Assembly: GCF_036959255.1 (NCBI RefSeq)
Contig: NZ_JAWMTI010000002.1
Span: 248,001-312,000, forward strand
Reading direction: 5' to 3'
Source of the DNA: Olivibacter sp036959255
GTDB lineage: Bacteria > Bacteroidota > Bacteroidia > Sphingobacteriales > Sphingobacteriaceae
DNA: 64,000 bases
Part shown: positions 35,499-44,522 of the stretch, piece after piece
Layout: each line of letters begins with the position of its first letter
Position numbering within the stretch: position 1 is the first letter of the stretch
The notes under the pieces: generated by a model
Told to the model about the DNA's origin: nothing
The model's input: only the letters and a program-made list of their open reading frames with translations
Database searches by the model: none
Translations under genes and position numbers: made by a program

Positions 35499-38400
35499 TT
35501 AGAATTTCACTAAAGCACCAATTAAAAAAGTCCTGGTAATAGGATAACCTAATGTGCTCATTTCGGGATCCCAGCCTTTGGGGAAATTGTGGATGGCAAA
35601 CACATCATTAATGGTTCCGTAAACCCGTAATCCCTTCAGGTGCACCTTATCCATCCAGGTCTGCGGAAAAGCATAGCCAACGGTTACATTTTTTAATCGG
35701 AAATACCCTCCATTTATCAGCCAATAATCAGACATCGCGTAATTATTTACGGCTGAAGTATTAGAATAACGAGGATATTTGGCGTGTAAATTCTGTTCAG
35801 CACTTTGATAATTGCTCCACGTGTTCCCATCCAGAATGGCAGGAAAGTTGCCATAATTTTCACGAAGTGGCTGCACGATGTCCTGATGTAACCTACTGTT
35901 TTGTTTTCCGACACCCTGGATAACAAAAGATAGATCCCAATTTTTATACCCTAGGTTAAAATTACCGCCGAAGAGGTAACGTGGTAACGATCCACCCAAT
36001 AAAACCCGATCATATTCTTGCGATATTCTACCATCAGGCACCCCATCCGGACCACTGATATCCAAGTAACGAACATCACCCGGACGAACATTGGCATTCA
36101 AAGTTGCCGAATTATCCACTTCCGCTTGCGTTTGATACAACCCATCCGATAAGTAACCATACCACTCATTAAATTCACTTCCTTCTATTTTTATCTGATC
36201 GCCGATAAACTCCGTTCCACCCAAATTTCCCATACGGGAAATAAAATCAGATATATTGAAGGAAGCCCCATAACGAAACTCGCCAATGCGGTCATTCCAA
36301 GCTATTTGCGCTTCCCATCCCTTGGTATACATCTTTCCTGTATTTTGATCAGGATTGTCAAAACCTACATAGTCAGGAATTTCCAGTTTCAACAGCATAT
36401 CTTTCGTAGTCTTCTTGTAGTAGTCCCCCACGAAGCTTAAACGATTATCAAAAAAATTGACATCCAATCCAATATCAAAAGACGAAGTCGTTTCCCAGGA
36501 AATATCACGGATTACGTATTGCCACTGCGCAGCCGATTGACCAGCGATAATGGTATTCCCTTGGTAGAAAAGTGATTTATTTTCAAAGGATAGCAATGCC
36601 TGATAAGGGTAATTGCCAATGCGTTCATTACCCAATGTACCGTATGAAGCACGTAACTTCAAAAACGATAAAGGCTTCCACCGATCTTTTAAAAACTCTT
36701 CATTTGATAAAACCCAACCTGCCGAAACGGAAGGGAAAGCGCCCCAGCGATGAGCCGGAGCAAAACGAGAAGAACCGTCATAACGAATATTAGCCTGCAA
36801 AAGATATTTATCCTGGTAGTTATACATCAGGCGTCCGAACCAGGATCGATACGCATTTTCATATGCATTACCACCATTATTTCGAAAATCTAACGGGCCA
36901 ACATCCAAATAAGGGTAATTGGATAATAAATATTGTCCACGTGACGCACCCAAATCTTCATTAAACGCATAAAAATACTCATAGCCCATCAAGGCATTAA
37001 TATGATGATCCCCCAATTGCTTGGTATAATTGGCCAGAAACTGAACCGTATAGCGATGACTATCGTTCCGTTCTTCCTGCAATTTCGTTTCAGTAGCCTG
37101 TTCAATATAACCAGCTATGGTTTCGGGATCGCTAAAAGTGGTATAAGGTACTTTTCTATTAAAAACCTTTACCTTATCAAAATTTAAAAAAGGAGAAAAA
37201 ACGCCTGATAATTTCAACCCATCAAGCGGCGTAAAATCCAGATTTACTTTCCCACCGACCTGGTTGTACCAATAGTGTTCAAAGCCTCCTTCTTTCATTA
37301 ATGCATAAATATTGGCCCCGTCCTTACCTGCTCCGATCCGGCCGTCTGACCACAGCGCCGCGTAAATGGGCGGCATAATTCCCATTTTGTACATTGGCGC
37401 GGTCGATCGTCCATCGGTAGTTAGCGACCGCCCATCAAAAACAGCGTTTTTAGTAATGGTTCTCCGATAACTCAGATCAACACTTGCCTTTAAATATTTT
37501 CCAATGGTAAAGTCGTTGTTGATTCTTGAGGTAATCCGATCGTAGCTTCTTTCATCATAAAAAGCTCCATTTTTATCATATACAATAGAAGCGCGTGTCT
37601 TCACAAATTTGTTGGCACCATAAATACCCATCACATGGCTTTGTCGTGGTGCAAAATCCCGTAACATCAATCCACGCCAATCCGTAATCGGATAGCCATC
37701 TGGATTTTCCCGATTTAACTGTAAATAATTATCCACCAATTCCTTCGTATAAATAGGATACTGGTTCTCATTATTCCCATTATCATTCCATCGAAGTTCA
37801 TTAGTCAATTGCATATAACGCACCGCGTCCACATATTCCGGATACTGTGTTGCCTTTTCCCAACCATACTCCACTGAATAGTCTAAACCAATCTGCCCCT
37901 CTTTTGCCCTTTTCGTAGTAATAAGAATAACACCCGAGGCGGCACGTGATCCATATATCGAGGCCGAAGCGGCATCTTTCAGCACAGAAATATTCTCAAT
38001 ATCATTCGGGTTCACCGCATTAATATCATCGATGGGCACCCCGTCAAGAATATAAAGTGGATTTAAACCTCCTTCTGTAATGGTTGTAATTCCTCGTACC
38101 CGAATAGTAGCCGACGATCCAGGTGCATTATTGTTACGCGTTACCATCAACCCCGGTACAGCACCCTGTAAAGCCTGCGATATCTGCGTTGTTTTGCGGG
38201 CCGTGATTAAATCACCTTGCACACTCGAAACCGCTCCGGTCAAGTCTTTTTTCGCCACCGTACCGTAACCTACCACAACTACTTCATCCAATAAAGCTTC
38301 CTTCTCCTCCAATTGGACCGTGATTTTCTTTTGGATGTCCAAGGTATTTATCACAACTTCCTTTTTAAGGAAGCCGATTGAGCTAATAATCAACACAGAA

Positions 38401-38930
38401 TTTCCCGCGGCACCTAAAGAAAATTCTCCATCGACATTTGTCTTGGTTCCATTACCCGGACGATCTTTCCAGTAGACGGATGCTCCCGGAATAGCTGTCC
38501 CATTTTTATCCACCACGACTCCCCTGATCAATGCCTGCGGCGGCTGGTTCCCCCGAGGCTCGATTGCTTTTTTCCGTTCGATCAGCACGGTTGCTTTTTC
38601 GATTTTATAAATTAAGGGTTGATCTTCCAAACAACGATCCAAAATTTCTTTCAGGGGTCGATTACGCACATGGATAGTTACAGGACCGGCATCCGCCAAG
38701 TCATCCGTAGCGTACAAAAAATCGTACCCGGTTTGTTTCTTCAGTATTCTGAATACGCTTTTTAAGGATAGTTTTTCAGCTGATAAAGTTGCATGTTGCG
38801 CGCGCACAGCTGCCCCCACCTGAAAGTAAAATATCATCATCAGAAAAACAGCATATTTCATAACCCGTATAGGTATTAATAGGTAAGGGAAACCCTCACC
38901 ATCTTTCTTGGCAGTATTTTTTTTGTACAT
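35499..38930 (-). CDS. SusC/RagA TonB-linked outer membrane protein with STN signalling domain
   Basis: A 1143-residue transporter-transducer. A long N-terminus precedes the signal peptide, as often seen in such proteins (cut near residue 45, AVRAQ). The secretin/TonB short N-terminal (STN) domain follows (about 46-115, LSAEKLSLKSVFRILKKQTGYDFLY). Next come a carboxypeptidase-regulatory-like domain (about 135-215), TonB-box-type DEVVVVGYG, the plug and the barrel ending LIGALVKF. The STN domain passes ligand occupancy to the FecR-type anti-sigma factor encoded just upstream (39037), so this gene's own transcription is probably ligand-induced. Confidence 0.96.
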   Translation of the reverse strand: MYKKNTAKKDGEGFPYLLIPIRVMKYAVFLMMIFYFQVGAAVRAQHATLSAEKLSLKSVFRILKKQTGYDFLYATDDLADAGPVTIHVRNRPLKEILDRCLEDQPLIYKIEKATVLIERKKAIEPRGNQPPQALIRGVVVDKNGTAIPGASVYWKDRPGNGTKTNVDGEFSLGAAGNSVLIISSIGFLKKEVVINTLDIQKKITVQLEEKEALLDEVVVVGYGTVAKKDLTGAVSSVQGDLITARKTTQISQALQGAVPGLMVTRNNNAPGSSATIRVRGITTITEGGLNPLYILDGVPIDDINAVNPNDIENISVLKDAASASIYGSRAASGVILITTKRAKEGQIGLDYSVEYGWEKATQYPEYVDAVRYMQLTNELRWNDNGNNENQYPIYTKELVDNYLQLNRENPDGYPITDWRGLMLRDFAPRQSHVMGIYGANKFVKTRASIVYDKNGAFYDERSYDRITSRINNDFTIGKYLKASVDLSYRRTITKNAVFDGRSLTTDGRSTAPMYKMGIMPPIYAALWSDGRIGAGKDGANIYALMKEGGFEHYWYNQVGGKVNLDFTPLDGLKLSGVFSPFLNFDKVKVFNRKVPYTTFSDPETIAGYIEQATETKLQEERNDSHRYTVQFLANYTKQLGDHHINALMGYEYFYAFNEDLGASRGQYLLSNYPYLDVGPLDFRNNGGNAYENAYRSWFGRLMYNYQDKYLLQANIRYDGSSRFAPAHRWGAFPSVSAGWVLSNEEFLKDRWKPLSFLKLRASYGTLGNERIGNYPYQALLSFENKSLFYQGNTIIAGQSAAQWQYVIRDISWETTSSFDIGLDVNFFDNRLSFVGDYYKKTTKDMLLKLEIPDYVGFDNPDQNTGKMYTKGWEAQIAWNDRIGEFRYGASFNISDFISRMGNLGGTEFIGDQIKIEGSEFNEWYGYLSDGLYQTQAEVDNSATLNANVRPGDVRYLDISGPDGVPDGRISQEYDRVLLGGSLPRYLFGGNFNLGYKNWDLSFVIQGVGKQNSRLHQDIVQPLRENYGNFPAILDGNTWSNYQSAEQNLHAKYPRYSNTSAVNNYAMSDYWLINGGYFRLKNVTVGYAFPQTWMDKVHLKGLRVYGTINDVFAIHNFPKGWDPEMSTLGYPITRTFLIGALVKF

Positions 38931-38981
38931 TTGTATAGGTTTTAATTAATTGTGGCTTACAATGAATTGGTTACCTAATAT

Positions 38982-39010
38982 AACCGGAAGTGCAGCGAAC
39001 ATTTCCGGTT
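38982..39010. terminator. Hairpin between fecR and susC
   Basis: AACCGGAA (38982-38989) pairs with TTCCGGTT (39003-39010). On the leftward transcript it is followed by AT-rich sequence without a firm T run. It may partly separate the fecR and susC units, which often have different expression levels. Confidence 0.45.
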
Positions 39011-39036
39011 TTTATATAACCCCGGTTAGCGAAAAC

Positions 39037-40203
39037 TCAAGGCATAACGATAATCCTCCTTTCTTTTTTAAAATAAGAACCTTTTTCGAGTGTAAAATGC
39101 AGGTTTCCTAATCGTTCTAAGTAGTTCAGCAATTCTTCAAGAGGTTTTGTACGCGAAAAGGTACCTCCGATTTTTTTGACAGGAATTGGCCCCTGAAACA
39201 CCACCTCGATATTGTACCAGCGCGAAATCTGATGCATAATCGCTTTGACATCCAGATCGTCGAAAACAAAATAATCGTTCTTCCAAGCCAAGAAAACTTC
39301 CGGGTCTACCTGCGATTTCGCAAGCCGGCCCTTATCAAGATGAGCGCTCGCCTGTTCTCCCGGTTGCAACACCAAGCTACGATCGTGCAATGATACAGCA
39401 ACCGCACCCTCCGCTAATGTTGTCAGTACTTCCTTTTCATCTGGATAAGCCGACACATTGAAGGCCGTGCCCATCACCGATACCAGGCTTCCATTCGCTT
39501 CCACTGTAAAGGGATATTGAGCTTGCGGTGCCACTTCAAAATAGGCTTCCCCTTTTAGTCGAACCTGACGCCCCCCCTTTCCAAAAACGGAAGAGAACGA
39601 TAGCTCAGAACAGGCGTTCAACCACACCTTGCTTCCATCGGGTAAAACGAGCTGATAAGTGGTGCCTGCCGGTATAAGGAGTGTATTCCATTTTTCCCCC
39701 AGAGCTTCCGTGGCTCTCCGATCCTGGAGAGTATAAACCAGGCTATTGTCTTTGCCTTTTTTTATGGTAGCCGAACCTGCACGATTTGCAATACCGTCTT
39801 CCAGAGTTGTCAAATCAATAACAGTCCCGTCATACATGGTAAGCCTAGCAGCGTCTACCTGTTCGGGTAATGCAATCACATGATCTGTGGGTAACTGATC
39901 CGTCCTTGAATACGGCCATAAAACAATACCCACTCCGATCAATAAAAAACTAGCGGCCATCGCAGCCAACCAATAGTAAGTGATCTTTGCTCGGCGCAGC
40001 AATTTAGTGGATACACGTTTCTCAATTTTACCTGCGATACGTTGCTTTACTTGTTTTGCGTGCAGTCGACTGCTCCATGACCAATCGGATTGCTTTTCAA
40101 CGTGGGCCAACCAAGTCTCTACCCATTTTTTTTCATCATCTGTACATAATCCGTTGTAATACCGCTCTAATAATAATTTAATTTCCTCTTCGGTCATCGG
40201 CAT
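39037..40203 (-). CDS. FecR-family anti-sigma factor
   Basis: A 388-residue single-pass membrane protein. The cytoplasmic N-terminal part (about 1-85) binds sigma. A membrane helix lies at about residues 84-108 (YYWLAAMAASFLLIGVGIVLWPY). The periplasmic FecR domain (about 165-300) includes TYQLVLPDGSKVWLNACSELSFS and VMGTAFNVSAYPDE. The C-terminal DUF4974-like region (DLDVKAIMHQISRWYNIEVVF) completes it. It receives the signal from the STN domain of the SusC protein at 35499 and releases the sigma factor encoded at 40298. Confidence 0.95.
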   Translation of the reverse strand: MPMTEEEIKLLLERYYNGLCTDDEKKWVETWLAHVEKQSDWSWSSRLHAKQVKQRIAGKIEKRVSTKLLRRAKITYYWLAAMAASFLLIGVGIVLWPYSRTDQLPTDHVIALPEQVDAARLTMYDGTVIDLTTLEDGIANRAGSATIKKGKDNSLVYTLQDRRATEALGEKWNTLLIPAGTTYQLVLPDGSKVWLNACSELSFSSVFGKGGRQVRLKGEAYFEVAPQAQYPFTVEANGSLVSVMGTAFNVSAYPDEKEVLTTLAEGAVAVSLHDRSLVLQPGEQASAHLDKGRLAKSQVDPEVFLAWKNDYFVFDDLDVKAIMHQISRWYNIEVVFQGPIPVKKIGGTFSRTKPLEELLNYLERLGNLHFTLEKGSYFKKERRIIVMP

Positions 40204-40297
40204 TTACGATTTATAAAGGTCTTTTCTTATTAAGAGTAGTAAAAATGGAAAAGGTGGTAGATGAAATGAAAAAAAATAAAAGATGCGAAGTTTTCTC

Positions 40298-40888
40298 TTA
40301 GAGACAATGGAATTTAATAATCAAGAGCAGCAACAGCGCACTATACTGATCGTTACTCAATTTTTCGCGCAAAGTTTTGAGTGAGTTATAAATCTGCTTC
40401 TTAACCGTTTCATTGGATATCCCCAACTTTTCTGCAATTTGCTTATGGCTAAGTTGTTCTTTGCGACTGAGCAGAAAAATTTCGCGCATTTTATTCGGTA
40501 GCTTTTCGATCTCTTCTTCAAAAAACCGCTCCAGCCCTTTTGCCATAAAAGCCTCGTCTGAAGCAGCCGATAACTCATCAAAAAACGATTGGAGTGAAGT
40601 TAAATAGTTACGGGCTTCTATGTTATGTCGAATAATCCGAACGGCATTATTACGAACAATAGCCAATAAATAATTTTCTATATGCTCGATATTTTTTGCT
40701 GATTTCCGATATTTCCAAAAAGAAACAAATGCATCTTGTACAGCATCTTCCGCATCATCTTCGTCATTCAAAATACGAACAGCATATAGGAAAAGTCGTT
40801 CCCAACAGGTATCATATAACTCAGCAAAAGCCGAATCATCGCCCGAAATAAAACGTTGCAACAAGGCACGATCTTTTTTTCCGTTCAT
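40298..40888 (-). CDS. ECF RNA polymerase sigma factor (FecI/RpoE-like, Bacteroidota type)
   Basis: A 196-residue sigma factor. Region 2 (about 15-85) includes FAELYDTCWERLFLYAVRILNDEDDAEDAVQDAFVSFW, and region 4 (about 125-180) includes LPNKMREIFLLSRKEQLSHKQIAEKLGISNETVKKQI. It is the first gene of the locus, 94 bases from fecR. With FecR and STN-SusC it forms the standard cell-surface signalling cascade that switches on the downstream import genes. Confidence 0.95.
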   Translation of the reverse strand: MNGKKDRALLQRFISGDDSAFAELYDTCWERLFLYAVRILNDEDDAEDAVQDAFVSFWKYRKSAKNIEHIENYLLAIVRNNAVRIIRHNIEARNYLTSLQSFFDELSAASDEAFMAKGLERFFEEEIEKLPNKMREIFLLSRKEQLSHKQIAEKLGISNETVKKQIYNSLKTLREKLSNDQYSALLLLLIIKFHCL

Positions 40889-40938
40889 GAAGATTAGGTT
40901 TATATCTATCGCAATCGATGCAACCGCTAAATATAATT

Positions 40939-40971
40939 CGAAGATAAAAAAAATTAGTAAAGTCGAGTCAA
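40939..40971 (-). promoter_or_regulatory. Candidate promoter of the sigma/fecR unit
   Basis: On the minus strand TTG (40969-40971) is followed after 22 bases by TATCTTCG (40939-40946), one base off TAnnTTTG. Spacing is slightly long, so this is tentative. Confidence 0.3.
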
Positions 40972-41055
40972 GTGAAAAAGAAATTGTTTTATGAACAGCT
41001 TATCGTTTCAGTTGCTCATCAATAAATCGGTAGAGAAATTAATATTGATCGGCAA

Positions 41056-41886
41056 TCAACGAACAATTAACAAGGGCAATTGCGCTTTCTTTGCCAGTTT
41101 TTTTGAAATAGACTCCCTGGTGATTCGTTCCAGCAAAGAATGCTTTTTAGCAACCACAAGTATTAATTGTGCCTGCTGTTCTTCTGCAAAAGCAAGGATT
41201 CCTTTAGCAACATCCTTATTATCTGCATAATGGATCCGTGTATCCATTTCTTCGAATAAATCATAAAAAGCATATTGCTCACGGAGCATATCTGCATCAA
41301 AATGTTCCTCTTCGCGGTGATCCACATGTACAACCAGCAGTTTTGCCCGAAGCTTCCCAATTAAATATTTTATTTTTTCACTTGGCATGGTTGAAGCAAC
41401 ATCATTTAAATCGCAACCCATCACTATTTTTTTGACCGTCTCAAAAGGTGTGTCTAAAGGAACGATCAATAAAGGCAAGTGACAGCTTCTCAATATAGTT
41501 CCTGTACTGCTGCCAACTAGGAGTTTTTCCCAGTTATCTTTACTCGACAAGCCTATGACCACCATATTGACCCCATGTTCCACGGCTAAATTATTGATTC
41601 CCTGCACCAAATTCAATCCATTGGTAATTAAGCTTATCCTCACTTGCGGTTTAACCAAATGGATAAACTGCTGCTTTAATTCCGCTAACAAATCCAAGCT
41701 ACCTTCATGCAATCGACCATCAGATAAAGCAGTATCCCCCGGTATACCCGGTGAAGTTGAAAGCAGTTCATAAGAATGATATAAAATCAGGTGCCTGGCA
41801 TCCAGTTGATTACTCAGCTGTGCGGCATAATTCGCTGCATAATTCGCTGCTTTCGAAAAATCCGTTGCAATTAAAATCGTTTCCAT
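41056..41886 (-). CDS. Universal stress protein with two tandem Usp domains
   Basis: A 276-residue cytoplasmic protein. I start it at ATG 41886 (METILIATDFSKAANY), because the upstream 23 codons do not resemble the family. Each half begins with the Usp strand-loop (ETILIATDFS and VKKIVMGCDLND). The first half contains VIGLSSKDNWEKLLVGSSTGTILRSCHLPLLIVP, the nucleotide-binding loop G-x2-G-x9-G(S/T) variant. The second half ends KHSLLERITRESISKKLAKKAQLPLLIV, where the loop is degenerate. An FNR-like site lies about 75 bases upstream of the start. Confidence 0.92.
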   Translation of the reverse strand: METILIATDFSKAANYAANYAAQLSNQLDARHLILYHSYELLSTSPGIPGDTALSDGRLHEGSLDLLAELKQQFIHLVKPQVRISLITNGLNLVQGINNLAVEHGVNMVVIGLSSKDNWEKLLVGSSTGTILRSCHLPLLIVPLDTPFETVKKIVMGCDLNDVASTMPSEKIKYLIGKLRAKLLVVHVDHREEEHFDADMLREQYAFYDLFEEMDTRIHYADNKDVAKGILAFAEEQQAQLILVVAKKHSLLERITRESISKKLAKKAQLPLLIVR

Positions 41887-41955
41887 AGGCGTGCTTTTTT
41901 TATTAAAGTTACGCAAAGGGCAAATACCTGCGGTGACTTCCGACACCTTATCCAA

Positions 41956-41967
41956 TGATCTTTATCA
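41956..41967. promoter_or_regulatory. FNR/CRP-like palindrome upstream of the universal stress gene
   Basis: TGAT-CTTT-ATCA is a perfect core of the TTGAT-N4-ATCAA motif of FNR-type regulators. It is centred about 75 bases before the ATG at 41886. Many Usp genes respond to anaerobiosis, which makes the site plausible. Confidence 0.4.
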
Positions 41968-42024
41968 CTAACAATATTTAATTGGTTTCGTTTTCATTGC
42001 ATCGTGGTAATCGCTGGTAGAAGT

Positions 42025-42054
42025 AAAATGGGGCCGATTTTACTCGGTCCCATT
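42025..42054 (-). terminator. Terminator of the S41 peptidase gene
   Basis: On the minus strand AATGGGACCGA pairs with TCGGCCCCATT around a six-base loop, followed by TTTACTT. It lies about 40 bases after the stop at 42096. Confidence 0.7.
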
Positions 42055-42095
42055 GCAAATTAGAGTCGGTAGATTAAACTTGCTGCTAATTGCGC

Positions 42096-43091
42096 TTATT
42101 TTTCACGATCTTTCTCGATAAGTTTGCGGGCCACATCCAATGCATCTTCATCTCCCGAAAGAACATCAGGAATAACACCAGTACCCTCCCAACCTTCGTC
42201 CGAACGGGGAGCAACCACCATCTTCACCGGAACAAAGGCAATCAGATTCCGTTTGAGTGGCACAAAAGATCCGGCAATACCGGCGCCTGCTGTAGTATCG
42301 CCTACGATAGTAGCTCTACCTAATTTTTGCATAGCATAAGCCAATCCTTCCGATGCGGACGCCGTTCCAGGGCCCACCAAGATATAAACTTTTGCTTTTG
42401 GATTTCTTCTACCGGGCACAAAGGAATACGTCCACTCCTGCTCGTCTAGCGCACGGTTTTTGTGAAATCCGTTCAAGTAGAATTTCTCATTACCTGCTGA
42501 ATAGAAATAAGAAGCGATAAAGCGACCCATATGACCTGTACCACCTGGATTATGACGGATATCAAGGATCACATATTGACTATGAGCAGCCATGTTCATT
42601 GCTGCAGTAGCCATCTCAAACGATTCCTGCGTTCCCCAAAACGGACCTGGGATATCCAGGTAAGCCGTTGATTTGGCACCATCTATCTGCACACTTTTGA
42701 AACCATAATTTTGCACTTTCATCCGCTTCCATTCGGTGCTATCATCCGATCTTCGTTCTGAGGGTTCCAACAGCCGCTTATAAGTCTCTTCATTTCTCAT
42801 GACCCGCAAGTGTACGTCCTTATGCGTAACGCGTAGATCTTCCGTCAACTTCTTTGCCAGTGAATCTTCCGAAAGGCCCTTGTAGTGTCCTGCTTTTTCA
42901 CGCTTTAAAAGAGCCTGCTGATATTTTGTTGATATTTCCGGAAAAGGATAAACCTCAACCAATTGATGGGTCAGTGTTTGCACAATTTCATGCACTTCTT
43001 TGTCCTCAACATTTTGTGCCTTTACAGAGACACTGAAAAGCAAGTATGTAAACACAAAAATCAGTGTTCTTTCAATTTTATTAGTCATCAT
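42096..43091 (-). CDS. S41-family (tail-specific/IRBP-like) serine protease, exported
   Basis: About 331 residues when started at the MMTNKIERT pair (43091 or 43088), which gives a clean signal peptide (IFVFTYLLFSVSVKAQN). An upstream in-frame ATG at 43136 would precede it by 15 less plausible residues. The N-terminal IRBP-like helical domain (about 25-115) is followed by the peptidase S41 core, with YVILDIRHNPGGTGHMGRFIASYF and the catalytic Ser in GPGTASASEGLAYAM. GDTTAGAG follows. It lacks a PDZ domain, as in the IRBP-type members often annotated in Bacteroidota. Substrate unknown. Confidence 0.88.
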   Translation of the reverse strand: MMTNKIERTLIFVFTYLLFSVSVKAQNVEDKEVHEIVQTLTHQLVEVYPFPEISTKYQQALLKREKAGHYKGLSEDSLAKKLTEDLRVTHKDVHLRVMRNEETYKRLLEPSERRSDDSTEWKRMKVQNYGFKSVQIDGAKSTAYLDIPGPFWGTQESFEMATAAMNMAAHSQYVILDIRHNPGGTGHMGRFIASYFYSAGNEKFYLNGFHKNRALDEQEWTYSFVPGRRNPKAKVYILVGPGTASASEGLAYAMQKLGRATIVGDTTAGAGIAGSFVPLKRNLIAFVPVKMVVAPRSDEGWEGTGVIPDVLSGDEDALDVARKLIEKDREK

Positions 43092-43245
43092 GGTAAGCAT
43101 CATAGGACACAAATATAGAATAAGGTCGATAGGCAATCGTGCTGACGGTATCGGATTAACAATATATTAACAAGATCGTATAAAGATTCGAGAAATGAAC
43201 CGGATTAAAACTAACAATTCCTTGCATTACCAAACCCATTACGGC

Positions 43246-43273
43246 AAAAGCGGACTCCAAATAGGGAGCCCGC
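43246..43273 (-). terminator. Terminator of the aldo/keto reductase gene at 43311
   Basis: On the minus strand GCGGGCTCC pairs with GGAGTCCGC around a six-base loop, followed by TTTTG. Confidence 0.7.
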
Positions 43274-43310
43274 CTATTTACAGTCCTTAACCACCGCTTT
43301 TAGCAGTAAA

Positions 43311-44357
43311 TTATTTCAGATAAAAGTCGGGTGTTGGATTTAAGGTTTTATTCTGCCATTGATGCCAATAAGGATAAATCGGCGCTGTGGTACTAGCCCC
43401 ATCGAGTTTTTTCACCTGATCGACTGTCAAGTTCCAGCCAATCGCACCGAGATTTTGTTTCAGCTGCTCTTCATTCCTGGCACCAACAATAATGCTGGAA
43501 ACCGTTGGTCGCTGCAATAACCAATTTAAAGCTACCTGCGCTATGCTTTTTCCGGTCTCTTCAGCAATTTCCTGTAGCGCATCGATCGTATTATAGAAGG
43601 TTTCTTCTTTCACAACCATATCCGGTACCGGGCTCCCTCCTTGCGCTACACGACTATCCGGTGGAATCGGCTTGTTACGACCGTATTTACCACCTAAACG
43701 ACCCGCAGCTAAGGGAGACCAAACAATAGCACCTACTTTTTGATCTAAACCCAAGGGCATTAACTCCCATTCATACTCCCGATTTGCCAGCGAGTAGTAC
43801 ACCTGATGTGCCACATATTTATTCCATCCATATTTTTCAGAAATGCCCAAGGATTTCATTAAATGCCATCCTGAAAAATTAGAGGCGGCGAGGTAACGAA
43901 CCTTTCCACTTTGCACCAAATCGTCCAAGGTTCTCAAAGTTTCTTCTACCGGTGTAACCCCATCGAAGCCGTGCATATGATAGATGTCAATATAATCGGT
44001 TTTCAACCGTTTCAAGCTTCCTTCTATCTGCCTTAAGATATGAAATCTAGAAGAACCTTGGTTATTTGGCGCATCGCCAAAAGTAAACGTAGTTTTAGTA
44101 GAAAGTAAATATTGATCACGCGACTTTCCGCTAAGGGCATTTCCCAGTACTTCTTCTGCCAAGCCATCTGAATAAATATCTGCGGTATCAAATAAATTCA
44201 CCCCCGCATCAAGACATATCTCAATCAGTCGTTTCGCTTCGTCTACCTGTGTGCTGCCCCAGGCTTTGAAGAAATCATTGCCACCGCCAAAAGTGGCTGT
44301 TCCGAAGCTTAGTACCGGTACCTGAAGTCCCGATCCTCCTAAAAATCTGTATTCCAT
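43311..44357 (-). CDS. Aldo/keto reductase
   Basis: A 348-residue NADPH-dependent reductase of the AKR superfamily (YajO/Tas-like subgroup). The catalytic tetrad is visible: Asp and Tyr in LFDTADIYSDGLAEE, Lys in LLSTKTTF, and His in DIYHMHGFD. The NADP-binding end IIVGARNEEQLKQNLGA is present. It reduces aldehydes or ketones in the cytoplasm. It is followed by its own terminator, and an AraC gene lies 165 bases upstream on the same strand. Probably unrelated in origin to the AKR at 57921, which is shorter. Confidence 0.93.
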   Translation of the reverse strand: MEYRFLGGSGLQVPVLSFGTATFGGGNDFFKAWGSTQVDEAKRLIEICLDAGVNLFDTADIYSDGLAEEVLGNALSGKSRDQYLLSTKTTFTFGDAPNNQGSSRFHILRQIEGSLKRLKTDYIDIYHMHGFDGVTPVEETLRTLDDLVQSGKVRYLAASNFSGWHLMKSLGISEKYGWNKYVAHQVYYSLANREYEWELMPLGLDQKVGAIVWSPLAAGRLGGKYGRNKPIPPDSRVAQGGSPVPDMVVKEETFYNTIDALQEIAEETGKSIAQVALNWLLQRPTVSSIIVGARNEEQLKQNLGAIGWNLTVDQVKKLDGASTTAPIYPYWHQWQNKTLNPTPDFYLK

Positions 44358-44522
44358 TTTATCTATATGTTGTTAAAATTAAAAATCCAATTTTACTTCG
44401 TTTCATGTCACACTTAATTCCTTGTTCCCCCTTATACAAATATCGAAGCTTTCTGGTATTCCACCAATAAAACTTCCACAGCTTGTATTGTATTCAAGAT
44501 GTAAACACCAAGTAAATCACGA

